A stretch of 64,000 nt of DNA from Dyadobacter diqingensis (GTDB taxonomy: Bacteria; Bacteroidota; Bacteroidia; Cytophagales; Spirosomataceae): NCBI RefSeq assembly GCF_024220585.1, contig NZ_JAMXKF010000001.1, positions 186,001 to 250,000 of the forward strand, given 5' to 3'. The notes beneath the pieces are model-generated. The model did not search any database and was not told the origin of the DNA. It worked only from the letters and a program-made list of their open reading frames with translations. This document shows, piece by piece, positions 28,667 through 36,857 of this stretch. Numbering within the stretch: position 1 is the stretch's first letter; each line of letters opens with the position of its first letter. Position numbers and translations under genes: made by a program.

Positions 28667-29548
28667 GTGAAACCGCAATTACTCAAGGTTCCTAAGGGAT
28701 TACAGCAATCGTTTAGCATCAGAAGGGATGTAGTTTTGTATTTCTACAACCGCTGGCATTATCACCCCGAAATTGAACTGGTGCACATCGAACAGGGCTC
28801 CGGAACGCAGTTTGTCGGCGATAATATCCAGAACTTTCAAAGCGGCGATCTGCTTTTAATCGGACCAAATTTGCCACACTACTGGCGCTGTGACGAAAAA
28901 TATTTCAAGGGAGATTCTAAGCTCTATGCCCAGGCGACGGTGCTGCACTTTTCGGCTGACATCTTTGGCGACACGTTCCGGAACCTCCCGGAAAACAAAG
29001 CGATCAACGAACTGCTCGACAAAGCCAAGTGGGGCATGAAGTTACTGGGAAAAGAAAATCAGCAAATCAAGATTTTGCTGCAAAACCTGCTGGACCAGAC
29101 CGACGGCAATCCTGTCATTTCATTACTGCAAATTCTGGAAACACTCGCGCATAGTAAGGATATCAAGCTGCTTTCCAATAGCCATTATCAGGAAGAGTAC
29201 GATCAGCACGACGAAGACCGTATCAACCAGATTTATAAATATTCACTCAGCAATTTTCAGCAAAAAATCACGATTGAAGAAATTGCAGAAATTGCCAACA
29301 TCAGCCCCAACTCGTTCTGTCGTTATTTTAAAAGCCGCAGTCGGAAAACCTATTCACAGTTTTTGCTTGAACTTCGGATTGGTCATGCCTGTAAACTGCT
29401 AATCGACGGCAAACTGAGCGTGGCGCAAATCTGTTACGAAAGCGGCTTTAATAATTTTGCCAATTTCAACAGGTATTTCAAACTGCATACCGGAAAGAGT
29501 CCGCTGCAATACCAAAAAGGATATCGCGCGAGTTCTGTGATTTCCTGA
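28667..29548 (+). CDS. AraC-family transcriptional regulator
   Basis: 293 residues, GTG start at 28667. An N-terminal cupin-like sugar-binding domain (about 20-150, with FYNRWHYHPEIELVHIEQGSG) is followed by two helix-turn-helix motifs (about 190-288, with ITIEEIAEIANISPNSFCRY and SVAQICYESGFNNFANFNR). It is divergent from the dehydratase operon, so it probably activates that operon when its sugar is present. The inducer is not known. Confidence 0.88.
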   Translation: MKPQLLKVPKGLQQSFSIRRDVVLYFYNRWHYHPEIELVHIEQGSGTQFVGDNIQNFQSGDLLLIGPNLPHYWRCDEKYFKGDSKLYAQATVLHFSADIFGDTFRNLPENKAINELLDKAKWGMKLLGKENQQIKILLQNLLDQTDGNPVISLLQILETLAHSKDIKLLSNSHYQEEYDQHDEDRINQIYKYSLSNFQQKITIEEIAEIANISPNSFCRYFKSRSRKTYSQFLLELRIGHACKLLIDGKLSVAQICYESGFNNFANFNRYFKLHTGKSPLQYQKGYRASSVIS

Positions 29549-29605
29549 TCATTTTTCAGTTCCCATATCTTTTAACTTTCAGGCTATTTCTTTCTGTATT
29601 CATTA

Positions 29606-29675
29606 CCGGTCCGACGGCTTTTTCGCCGTCGGACCGGGCGAGCCCGTCGGATGGCTTTTTCCGCCATCCGACGGG
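29606..29675. repeat. Two related hairpins in tandem
   Basis: Hairpin A: a 13-bp perfect stem CCGGTCCGACGGC (29606-29618) with its complement at 29625-29637, loop TTTTTC. Hairpin B: a 13-bp perfect stem CCCGTCGGATGGC (29643-29655) with its complement at 29663-29675, loop TTTTTCC. Both share the GTCGGA / TCCGAC core. They lie downstream of the AraC gene and could act as terminator, but T-runs after the stems are missing; they resemble REP-type palindromes. Confidence 0.8.
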
Positions 29676-29807
29676 TAAAAAACACAGCCAGTAAGGTTAA
29701 AAAATGCCCTCAGACAATAAAGATTTCCTTTCCGGTTGCATTAAAATAGATTATACCAGACCTTGCGGGTCCAATACAACAGGCATTTGCCAAAATCAAA
29801 TCTTCAA

Positions 29808-31442
29808 ATGAAAGCCAACCTTATTAACATCTTTGATAAAACCATTCAGGAAGCTGAAATCATTGTTAAAGACTCGATCATTGAAAACATATATATAATA
29901 GGACAAGAAAACGTCGACCTGCCTTATATTTTACCAGGCTTCGTGGATGCGCATGTGCATATAGAAAGTTCCATGCTCACACCCGCACAGTTCGCCCGGC
30001 TGGCCGTCGTGCATGGATCGGTGGCTACTGTTTCTGACCCGCATGAAATTGCCAATGTCGTGGGCGTGGCGGGCGTGGAATACATGATCGAAGACGGAAA
30101 ACGTGTCCCGTTTAAATTCTGTTTTGGCGCGCCCTCCTGTGTTCCTGCGACCGTTTTTGAAACGGCAGGCGCCGTTGTTGATCCGGAAGATGTAAAAAAA
30201 ATGCTGGCAAGTGATGATATTGGTTATCTTGCCGAGGTTATGAATTTTCCGGGCGTTTTAAATGGTGATCCTGATATGGTCGCCAAAATCAACTGGGCAA
30301 AACATTTTAACAAGCCCATCGACGGCCACGCACCTGGGCTTCGCGGCGAGGCTGCCCGACAATATGCATCCAATGGGATCTCAACGGATCACGAATGTTT
30401 CACGTATGAAGAGGCCAGGGAAAAGATCGGTTACGGCGTAAAAATCCTGATTCGTGAGGGAAGTGCAGCCAGAAACTTCGATGCTTTAATTCCGCTGCTG
30501 GCCGAATTCCCGGACCATATCATGTTCTGCTCGGACGACAAGCACCCCGACAATCTGGTGGAAGGGCATATCAACGTACTCATCAAAAGAGCGATTGCCC
30601 TTGGTCATAACATCTGGCATATTTTACAGGCTGCATGCGTCAACCCGGTTGTGCATTATAACCTTCCGGTAGGGCTTTTGCGCGAAAAGGAGCCGGCTGA
30701 TTTCGTCGTTATCGATAACATCACCGACTTTAACATCCTCCAAACCTATCTGGACGGCGTGCTGGTAGCCGAAAACGGAGTTTCACTTTTGCCTGATCTC
30801 CGCAGCAAACATATCAATCAGTTTAATTGCAACCCGAAAACGCCGGAAGACTTCGCCTGCCCGGTTTCGACACAAACCAGCGGAAAGCTCCGTGTGATTG
30901 AAGCCCTGGAAGGTCAGCTCATTACCAATGCACTGGTTGAAAATTATAAAACCGAAGGCGACTTAATCGTCTCTGATACGGATCAGGATATTTTAAAGAT
31001 AGCCGTTGTCAATCGTTATCAAAACGCAGCGCCTGCCATTGCTTTCATCAAAAATTTTGGTTTAAAGCAGGGCGCCATCGCCTCGACAGTCGCTCATGAC
31101 TCTCATAACATTATCGTCGTTGGCTGTGACGACAACAGTATTTGTGAGGCTGTCAATTTATTGATTGAAGCTAAAGGTGGCGTATCGGCTGTGGGAGTCG
31201 GTGAAAAACATATGCTGGCACTGCCCATTGCCGGGCTCATGACCGATGTTGACGGATATACAGCCGCAGAATCGTACACAAAAATTGACCAGTTTGTAAA
31301 AACGCAGCTAAAGTCCACATTAAAGTCGCCATACATGACTTTATCTTTTATGGCTTTATTGGTAATTCCTTCTATTAAACTAAGTAACAAAGGCCTTTTT
31401 GACGGTGACAAGTTCGAATTTGTACCTTTGGTGATACAATGA
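29808..31442 (+). CDS. ade: Adenine deaminase
   Basis: 544 residues from the ATG at 29808 (MKANLINIFDKTIQEAEI); a TTG 45 bases upstream would add unconserved residues. It deaminates adenine to hypoxanthine in purine salvage. The amidohydrolase metal motif is LPGFVDAHVHIESSML. PIDGHAPGLRGE and MFCSDDKHPDNL carry further metal and catalytic residues. The C-terminal ade domain (VAHDSHNIIVVGCDD, MLALPIAGLMTD) is complete. Confidence 0.95.
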   Translation: MKANLINIFDKTIQEAEIIVKDSIIENIYIIGQENVDLPYILPGFVDAHVHIESSMLTPAQFARLAVVHGSVATVSDPHEIANVVGVAGVEYMIEDGKRVPFKFCFGAPSCVPATVFETAGAVVDPEDVKKMLASDDIGYLAEVMNFPGVLNGDPDMVAKINWAKHFNKPIDGHAPGLRGEAARQYASNGISTDHECFTYEEAREKIGYGVKILIREGSAARNFDALIPLLAEFPDHIMFCSDDKHPDNLVEGHINVLIKRAIALGHNIWHILQAACVNPVVHYNLPVGLLREKEPADFVVIDNITDFNILQTYLDGVLVAENGVSLLPDLRSKHINQFNCNPKTPEDFACPVSTQTSGKLRVIEALEGQLITNALVENYKTEGDLIVSDTDQDILKIAVVNRYQNAAPAIAFIKNFGLKQGAIASTVAHDSHNIIVVGCDDNSICEAVNLLIEAKGGVSAVGVGEKHMLALPIAGLMTDVDGYTAAESYTKIDQFVKTQLKSTLKSPYMTLSFMALLVIPSIKLSNKGLFDGDKFEFVPLVIQ

Positions 31443-31566
31443 GTTACTTAATTGACTATAATTGCATGATTAATCTATTGGATGTAATTTTTTCTTGAAA
31501 ATATTTTTTTAATACGTTTTTTTATAAATATATTTACAAGTGTAAAAATGACCCTTAATAATTATC

Positions 31567-31596
31567 ATTCCTAACCTTAGTTAATTCCTAACCTTA
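31567..31596. repeat. 13-bp direct repeat directly upstream of the sigma factor gene
   Basis: ATTCCTAACCTTA occurs at 31567-31579 and again, identically, at 31584-31596. The second copy ends two bases before the ATG at 31599. The copies are 17 bases apart. They may be a regulatory or leader element. Confidence 0.75.
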
Positions 31597-31598
31597 CA

Positions 31599-32180
31599 AT
31601 GGCTCACTTACGCTACAAACAAGAAGAAGAACTTTGTTTTTGGGATCAGTTCAGAAAAGGAGACGAAAACGCTTATGCATGCCTTTACCGCTCATACGTT
31701 CACATCCTTTATCAATACTGCTCACAGTTTACGATTGATAAGCCGCTTATTAAGGATTGTATTCACGATTTATTTGTGGAACTCTGGAGAAACCGAACAA
31801 CGCTGGGTGACACCACATCTGTTCGGTTTTATCTTATGGCCTCGATTAAGAGGAAATTAGTTCGTCATTTGAACGCTCAGCAAAAGCATACAAGCAATGA
31901 GGATATTCCGGTGGAATACTGGCACATTCACACGCCATCTCATGAAAACCATATGATTTCCGAGGAAGAATTTGACTCGACAAATCAACACTTAAACGTT
32001 GCGATCAACGGCCTGCCGCGTCGCCAGCGTGAGGCAATTTTCCTGAAATTCTATATGAACCTCAACAACCATGAAATTGCCGACCTGATGAAAATCAATA
32101 TACAATCGGTTTATAACCTTGTATTTGGTGCATTGGGAAATCTAAAAAAACAAATGACCTTAGACCGACTTACATTCTGA
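31599..32180 (+). CDS. ECF-type RNA polymerase sigma factor
   Basis: 193 residues with sigma region 2 (about 28-95, DCIHDLFVELWRNR) and region 4 (about 130-185, NLNNHEIADLMKINIQSVYN). Region 3 is absent, as in ECF sigma factors. No anti-sigma (FecR-like) gene and no SusC gene is adjacent, so it is not an obvious polysaccharide-locus sigma factor. A strong terminator follows, so it is transcribed alone. Confidence 0.88.
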   Translation: MAHLRYKQEEELCFWDQFRKGDENAYACLYRSYVHILYQYCSQFTIDKPLIKDCIHDLFVELWRNRTTLGDTTSVRFYLMASIKRKLVRHLNAQQKHTSNEDIPVEYWHIHTPSHENHMISEEEFDSTNQHLNVAINGLPRRQREAIFLKFYMNLNNHEIADLMKINIQSVYNLVFGALGNLKKQMTLDRLTF

Positions 32181-32206
32181 TCTGAAAATATTTTTACATT
32201 TGAGAG

Positions 32207-32237
32207 AAAGCGTAGCAATCCTGTTACGCTTTTTTTA
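32207..32237 (+). terminator. Intrinsic terminator of the sigma factor gene
   Basis: AAAGCGTAGCA (32207-32217) pairs with TGTTACGCTTT (32222-32232) with one G-T pair and loop ATCC. A T-run continues past the stem. It is 26 bases past the stop codon. Confidence 0.9.
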
Positions 32238-32357
32238 TTTCCGTTTGATCGAAAACACGGTCAGTTAACGCCTAAGACCTCTTTTTTAAAGAGATTGAAT
32301 GCATCCGTAAGAACTGTTGTTATTTAAATACAACAAACAAAACCACATTTCTTAATT

Positions 32358-33632
32358 ATGATATCCCCGATTGCCACACCTCTTGCCGAAAGATTACGCC
32401 CGCATGTGCTGGACGACTACATTGGACAGGAAAAATTACTTGGTAAAAACGGACCTCTAAGAAGAGCTATTTTACAAAACACCATCCCTTCCATGATTTT
32501 CTGGGGACCTCCCGGTGTTGGTAAAACCACACTGGCTCTTTTACTATCCAACGCTACGAAAAGACAATTTTATAACCTGAGTGCGATAAGCTCAGGTGTA
32601 AAAGAATTACGTGAAGTACTGGCTCGTCCGTCGGGCCTGTTTCCGCCGATTCTGTTTATTGATGAGATCCATCGTTACAACAAAAACCAGCAGGATGCTT
32701 TGCTGGGCGCGGTGGAAAAAGGCCAGGTCACGCTTATCGGCGCAACCACCGAAAATCCGTCTTTTGAAATAAATTCCGCTCTTTTATCGCGGTGTCAGGT
32801 CTACATTCTGGAAGCTTTTGGCGAAGACGAATTAAAGGCAATCATCAACCGGGCGCTGGAAAAAGACGAATGGCTCAAACAGAAAAAGATCACATTCACG
32901 TCCTACGATGCCTTGCTTCGGCTTTCGGGCGGCGATGGCAGAAAACTGCTTAACCTGCTCGAACTGGTTGTACTTGGAAAAGGTGATGTGGAAGAAATCG
33001 AGATCACCGATGAATGGGTGACCGAAGTAGCGCAGCAAAACATTGCCCGTTATGACAAATCGGGCGAGCAGCATTACGATATTATTTCAGCTTTCATTAA
33101 ATCACTGCGCGGAAGCGATCCCAACGGAGCCGTTTACTGGATGGCCCGTATGATCGTGGCAGGCGAAGATCCATCTTTTATCGCCCGCAGAATGCTTATT
33201 ATGGCATCCGAAGATATTGGAAACGCCAATCCGACGGCGATGATCATGGCCAATGCCTGCATGCAGGCCGTCAACGTGATCGGGTATCCCGAGTGCAGAA
33301 TCATCTTATCCCAGGTCGCCATTTACCTCGCTACCTCACCCAAAAGTAATGCAAGTTACCTGGCCATAGGTGATGCGATCGAGGCAGCAAAAAATACGGC
33401 GCATTTACCCGTTCCACTCCATCTACGCAATGCGCCTACCAAACTGATGAAGCAGATTGGATACGGAAAAGAGTATAAATATTCCCACGATTACGAAGGA
33501 AATTTCGCAAAACAGAATTTCTTACCTGACGAATTGAAAGGAACAAAATTATTTGAGCCCGGAAATAACGCACGTGAAGAGGAAATACGCAGAAAGCTTC
33601 AAAATTGGTGGAGCGACTGGTATGGGTATTGA
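32358..33632 (+). CDS. rarA: Replication-associated recombination protein RarA (MgsA)
   Basis: 424 residues, full length. It is an AAA+ ATPase of the clamp-loader type that acts at stalled replication forks. The P-loop is [16 protein letters not shown], Walker B is [18 protein letters not shown], and sensor 1 is [20 protein letters not shown]. The C-terminal tetramerisation region ([30 protein letters not shown]) is present. Confidence 0.95.
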   Translation: MISPIATPLAERLRPHVLDDYIGQEKLLGKNGPLRRAILQNTIPSMIFWGPPGVGKTTLALLLSNATKRQFYNLSAISSGVKELREVLARPSGLFPPILFIDEIHRYNKNQQDALLGAVEKGQVTLIGATTENPSFEINSALLSRCQVYILEAFGEDELKAIINRALEKDEWLKQKKITFTSYDALLRLSGGDGRKLLNLLELVVLGKGDVEEIEITDEWVTEVAQQNIARYDKSGEQHYDIISAFIKSLRGSDPNGAVYWMARMIVAGEDPSFIARRMLIMASEDIGNANPTAMIMANACMQAVNVIGYPECRIILSQVAIYLATSPKSNASYLAIGDAIEAAKNTAHLPVPLHLRNAPTKLMKQIGYGKEYKYSHDYEGNFAKQNFLPDELKGTKLFEPGNNAREEEIRRKLQNWWSDWYGY

Positions 33633-33669
33633 TTTATTGTGGAGTACTTGCCTGATTCGCAGCCCCAGC

Positions 33670-34194
33670 TCAGGGTTTTGAGTCAGGCACCTTTTTAGAA
33701 TCCCTGTTTTTCAGAAGCCTTTCAGCCAGCTTTGTCAGATACTGGTGATTGTTTTTTTCTTCTCCTGCTACTGACGTTAGAATCTCTGTCACTTCTTCAA
33801 TGTTCAGATCGTCAACCAGCTCTACCAGATGGTCGTAGGAAACAACTTCCAGATTTTTCAAATCACTGATATCGATTCGCCGCTTTTCCATCTTCGTAGC
33901 ATCAGTTTTAATTGATTGAGACTCGGTATTCACTTTTATCTTGATTTCCGCCGTGGGCTGACTTTCCGGCTGAGCTTCTTTTATTTCAACTTTCGGAAAA
34001 ACTGATTCCAGATTTTTAACATTCTCGTCTGTTTGCTTCCAAATGCTTTTCAGAGCCTTTGTTAATTTTTCCATATTCGATCTGGTTTCCATCTCTCGTA
34101 ATGCTTCCTCGATTTTTTTTTCACCAAAATAGCTATTTCTGAGCTCAGACAGAAACAGTTCCTGGTATTTAATTTTTTTTTGGTTCTTGTCCAT
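33670..34194 (-). CDS. DUF892 (YciF-like, ferritin-like) protein with divergent sequence
   Basis: 174 residues. The N-terminus ELFLSELRNSYFGEKKIEEAL and the following helix with ALKSIWKQTDENVKNLESVF match the DUF892 pattern of stress-induced four-helix proteins. Residues about 70-105 are a charged, Gln/Thr/Lys-rich insert (PESQPTAEIKIKVNTESQ). The second half has helices (SYDHLVELVDDLNIEEVTEI, EEKNNHQYLTKLAERLL), but the usual metal-ligand ExxH pattern is not clear. It may be a structural derivative. It ends close to rarA, in convergent orientation. Confidence 0.65.
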   Translation of the reverse strand: MDKNQKKIKYQELFLSELRNSYFGEKKIEEALREMETRSNMEKLTKALKSIWKQTDENVKNLESVFPKVEIKEAQPESQPTAEIKIKVNTESQSIKTDATKMEKRRIDISDLKNLEVVSYDHLVELVDDLNIEEVTEILTSVAGEEKNNHQYLTKLAERLLKNRDSKKVPDSKP

Positions 34195-34756
34195 AGCGTG
34201 TCATGTCAAATAAGCCACAAAATTTATTCTACAATTTTACAAACTTTATTCTATACATCCTCAAATCGTGTAACTTAATTAATTCATTTATAGTACGTAA
34301 AAAGAGTAAAAAAGTAATCCTGCCTATATCAAAATATTCCAAAAACGATTAAATATTTTTATTTCCAAATTATCTCTACAAACTGTACCGACACTGCTAT
34401 CTGTTCGAATCTCGTCGTTAAGAAAAGTAAAAACAAGTGGGTAAGTATTTGACTCCGTCATACGTTTTCTTAAAACCTGATTCCTTCTTTGTCACCAATA
34501 TTAATACAATGAAACCTTATTTACCGGCTATTCACCTATTAAAAAACGGCCAAAAGAAAACGAATATGTAAACGCTGAGACTTTTAAACTGTAATAAGAA
34601 CGAAGCGCTGATTCTGAAACCTGATATCGCAAATCAATAACACCTAATTTGGCCAACTAAGAAATTTCCTAAATCCTTTATAAAATGCAGGAATAAACGA
34701 AGCTCATAAGTGTTTACATGTTAACACATTAATGATAGAAAAAATTTTATTTTCAC
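34195..34756. other. Gene-free, AT-rich stretch
   Basis: About 560 bases with no supported gene on either strand. It includes a tRNA T-arm-like word near 34402 (GTTCGAATC) without a foldable cloverleaf and only short open frames. It probably contains the promoter of the DUF892-like gene near 34195-34260. Confidence 0.6.
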
Positions 34757-34787
34757 AAAAAAAGTCAACCGCGTATCGATTGACTTT
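34757..34787 (-). terminator. Intrinsic terminator of the proline-rich protein gene
   Basis: On the minus strand AAAGTCAA pairs with TTGACTTT across an 11-base loop, and the stem runs into a row of seven T. It starts 15 bases past the stop codon. Confidence 0.85.
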
Positions 34788-34802
34788 CTGGCTGCTATTG
34801 AT

Positions 34803-35093
34803 TTAAGATAAACCTTGCAAGAGCGGTTCATCGGGTTCTTTTCCTGGCAGTGGCTCCGGGCTTATTTCCGGCTCATCAGGCCGTGCAGGCGGCAGTTCGG
34901 GCTCAGGGACCAGTGGTGGCGTTTCAGGTTCTTTTTCCCATGGCGGGTTCTCCTGCGGAACCTCCGGGTTTGGATATTCAGGTCGCGGCTCAAGCGGTGG
35001 TGTTTCGGGTGGGCCTAACGGGTCGGGATACTGATGCCCCTGGCTTACCACCGATTCTTCTGACGCGTCTCCCGGGCTAATTATCTTTTTCAT
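34803..35093 (-). CDS. Small proline- and glutamate-rich protein
   Basis: 96 residues; Pro and Glu dominate from residue 25 on. Irregular repeats of the type PETPPLEPRPEYPNPEVP, then EPETPPLVPEPELPP, then RPDEPEISPEPLP. There is no signal peptide and no cysteine or tryptophan-rich core, so it should be disordered and acidic. A start at MKKIISPGDASEES and a dedicated strong terminator support a real gene. Function unknown; long proline-rich segments can span space or bind SH3-like or periplasmic partners. Confidence 0.6.
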   Translation of the reverse strand: MKKIISPGDASEESVVSQGHQYPDPLGPPETPPLEPRPEYPNPEVPQENPPWEKEPETPPLVPEPELPPARPDEPEISPEPLPGKEPDEPLLQGLS

Positions 35094-35105
35094 GATCTAT
35101 CTATT

Positions 35106-35142
35106 AAAAAAATAAGAATGCGATAATCTCTACCGCATTCTT
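35106..35142 (-). terminator. Intrinsic terminator of the susC-susD operon
   Basis: On the minus strand AAGAATGCGGTA pairs with TATCGCATTCTT (one G-T pair), loop GAGAT, followed by A and seven T. It lies 74 bases past the susD stop. Confidence 0.88.
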
Positions 35143-35215
35143 AAAATAACCATGCCTCATTTTTAGGATTTAAGCCAGCTAATTTGCTCGGTTTTTCCTT
35201 AGTCAATTTGCCGTT

Positions 35216-36799
35216 TTACCACCCAGTATTCTGCTTTAGGTTGGCATTAACATCCAGCTGCGCCTGCGGAATGGGATAAATCTCAAATTTGGGATCATAA
35301 GGGGTAAGCTTCGCCCCAACAATCTGGTCGGGCGTGATCGCGGCTATTTCTTCCTTTAATGTTCCCCAGCGGCGAATATCAAAAACGGTCGTAAACTCGC
35401 CTGAAAGTTCCAGCCGGCGTTCCATACGGATGGCCGCGCGTAGCTCCGCGACCGTGCTGGCTTTGGATAATGTGGCTTTGGCTCTTGTTCGCACGCGGTT
35501 GAGTAAAGGCAATGCCTCAGCAGATTTCCCGGACTCAGTCAGCGCTTCGGCCAGACACAGGATTACATCCGAAAATCGTAACTCGATCAAATCCGCGTTA
35601 TATCCCTGCGCCGGCGAACCTGGAATACGCGGCACCCTGGCAATTTTGCCATAAGCTATGCCATAACCAGTCGTGGTATCCCCCATAAAAACGCCTGTTT
35701 TTTTATTGACATAAACCCTGACTTTGGGGTCATAAACAATACTATCCCCGGCTTCTGCGGCAAAATTCGGGTTGCCTTTGTAGCGGTATCTGTCAATCAG
35801 AGTGAAGTCTCTTCTTGTATCGCCTTTGCCAAAAAGTTTGTAAAAGTCATAAGTCAGCCCATAAGTGGTCTGCTCATCCCCATTTTGAAACCCCTGAGGA
35901 AACATAAAAAAGGGGAAGAAATTACCCTGCGGATTCGACTCATTGGCATAATAACCAAAGGACAAAACGACCTCCCGGTTACGCTCATTGGTTGCCGAAA
36001 ATACATCCGCAAAGTTTTCCAAAAGCTCAAAGTTGTATTTTGATTCATTGGCTCCGACGACCTCCTTTAATTTATCAGCCGCTTTTTGAAAATATTCCGT
36101 TTTACCCAATGGCTTTCCGGCCATATGCAGATACACTTTTCCCAGCATCGCCTTGGCTGTGCCGGCAGAAACCCTGCCGATATCCGCGCCCTCGTAATTT
36201 TCGGGCAGATTTGCCTCTGCAAAAAGGATATCTTCGACGATAAAAGCATACGTTTCATCAATGCTTGAAGCCGGTGCGTAAATCAGATCGGATTGTTCCA
36301 GAGAATTGATTTCCTGTTTGATCAGCGGAACCCCGCCGAAATACCGGACCAGATTAAAATAGGCATAAGCTCTCAAAAACCTGGCTTCGGCAATGTAGAC
36401 GTTAGCAATCTTGGTATCCTGCACCGCCTTATTGGCATTGCCGATAACAGAATTGGCACGGAAGATAGTTTTATAAAACCTGCCCCAAACCGAGTTGAAA
36501 GCGCCGTCTTTGGGTAAATGTCCAAACCGGTAATAAGGGTCAGATCCCGGGCCAAAAATACCCGCTGTTGCATACCGGTGCCCCGACTCGCTCAGCACAA
36601 ACCGGTTGACCACATCGCTGTAATCGGGCGCAGTGTAACTCTGATAAACACCGAGTGTTGCTTTTTTCAAGCCATCTTCATCGGCAAAAACCTGGTCTTT
36701 GTTAAGAGATGAATACGGGACTTCATCGAGGTTATCCTCACACGACTGCATACCGATCGCCGTCAATAGCAAGGCTGCAAAATATATTTTAAGTTTCAT
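35216..36799 (-). CDS. SusD/RagB family outer-membrane nutrient-binding lipoprotein
   Basis: 527 residues from the ATG at 36799; four further codons upstream are also open. The signal ends in a lipobox, AIGMQSC, so it is a surface lipoprotein. TPR-like helices and the C-terminal RagB domain (LIELRFSDVILCLAEALTESG, then RRLELSGEFTTVFDIRRWG) are typical. It forms the lid over the adjacent SusC-type transporter and binds glycans or peptides. No glycoside hydrolase or regulator is beside the pair, so the substrate is unknown. Confidence 0.93.
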   Translation of the reverse strand: MKLKIYFAALLLTAIGMQSCEDNLDEVPYSSLNKDQVFADEDGLKKATLGVYQSYTAPDYSDVVNRFVLSESGHRYATAGIFGPGSDPYYRFGHLPKDGAFNSVWGRFYKTIFRANSVIGNANKAVQDTKIANVYIAEARFLRAYAYFNLVRYFGGVPLIKQEINSLEQSDLIYAPASSIDETYAFIVEDILFAEANLPENYEGADIGRVSAGTAKAMLGKVYLHMAGKPLGKTEYFQKAADKLKEVVGANESKYNFELLENFADVFSATNERNREVVLSFGYYANESNPQGNFFPFFMFPQGFQNGDEQTTYGLTYDFYKLFGKGDTRRDFTLIDRYRYKGNPNFAAEAGDSIVYDPKVRVYVNKKTGVFMGDTTTGYGIAYGKIARVPRIPGSPAQGYNADLIELRFSDVILCLAEALTESGKSAEALPLLNRVRTRAKATLSKASTVAELRAAIRMERRLELSGEFTTVFDIRRWGTLKEEIAAITPDQIVGAKLTPYDPKFEIYPIPQAQLDVNANLKQNTGW

Positions 36800-36857
36800 G
36801 TTTTCGATCAAAAAAATGGAGACTGAGATATCTTGAATGTTCGTTTAATTACCCGTA

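Noticed and set aside
34390..34430. tRNA T-arm-like word GTTCGAATC, possible tRNA or attachment site
   Set aside because: The bases on both sides do not pair as a T-stem, and no D-arm, anticodon arm or acceptor stem can be found.
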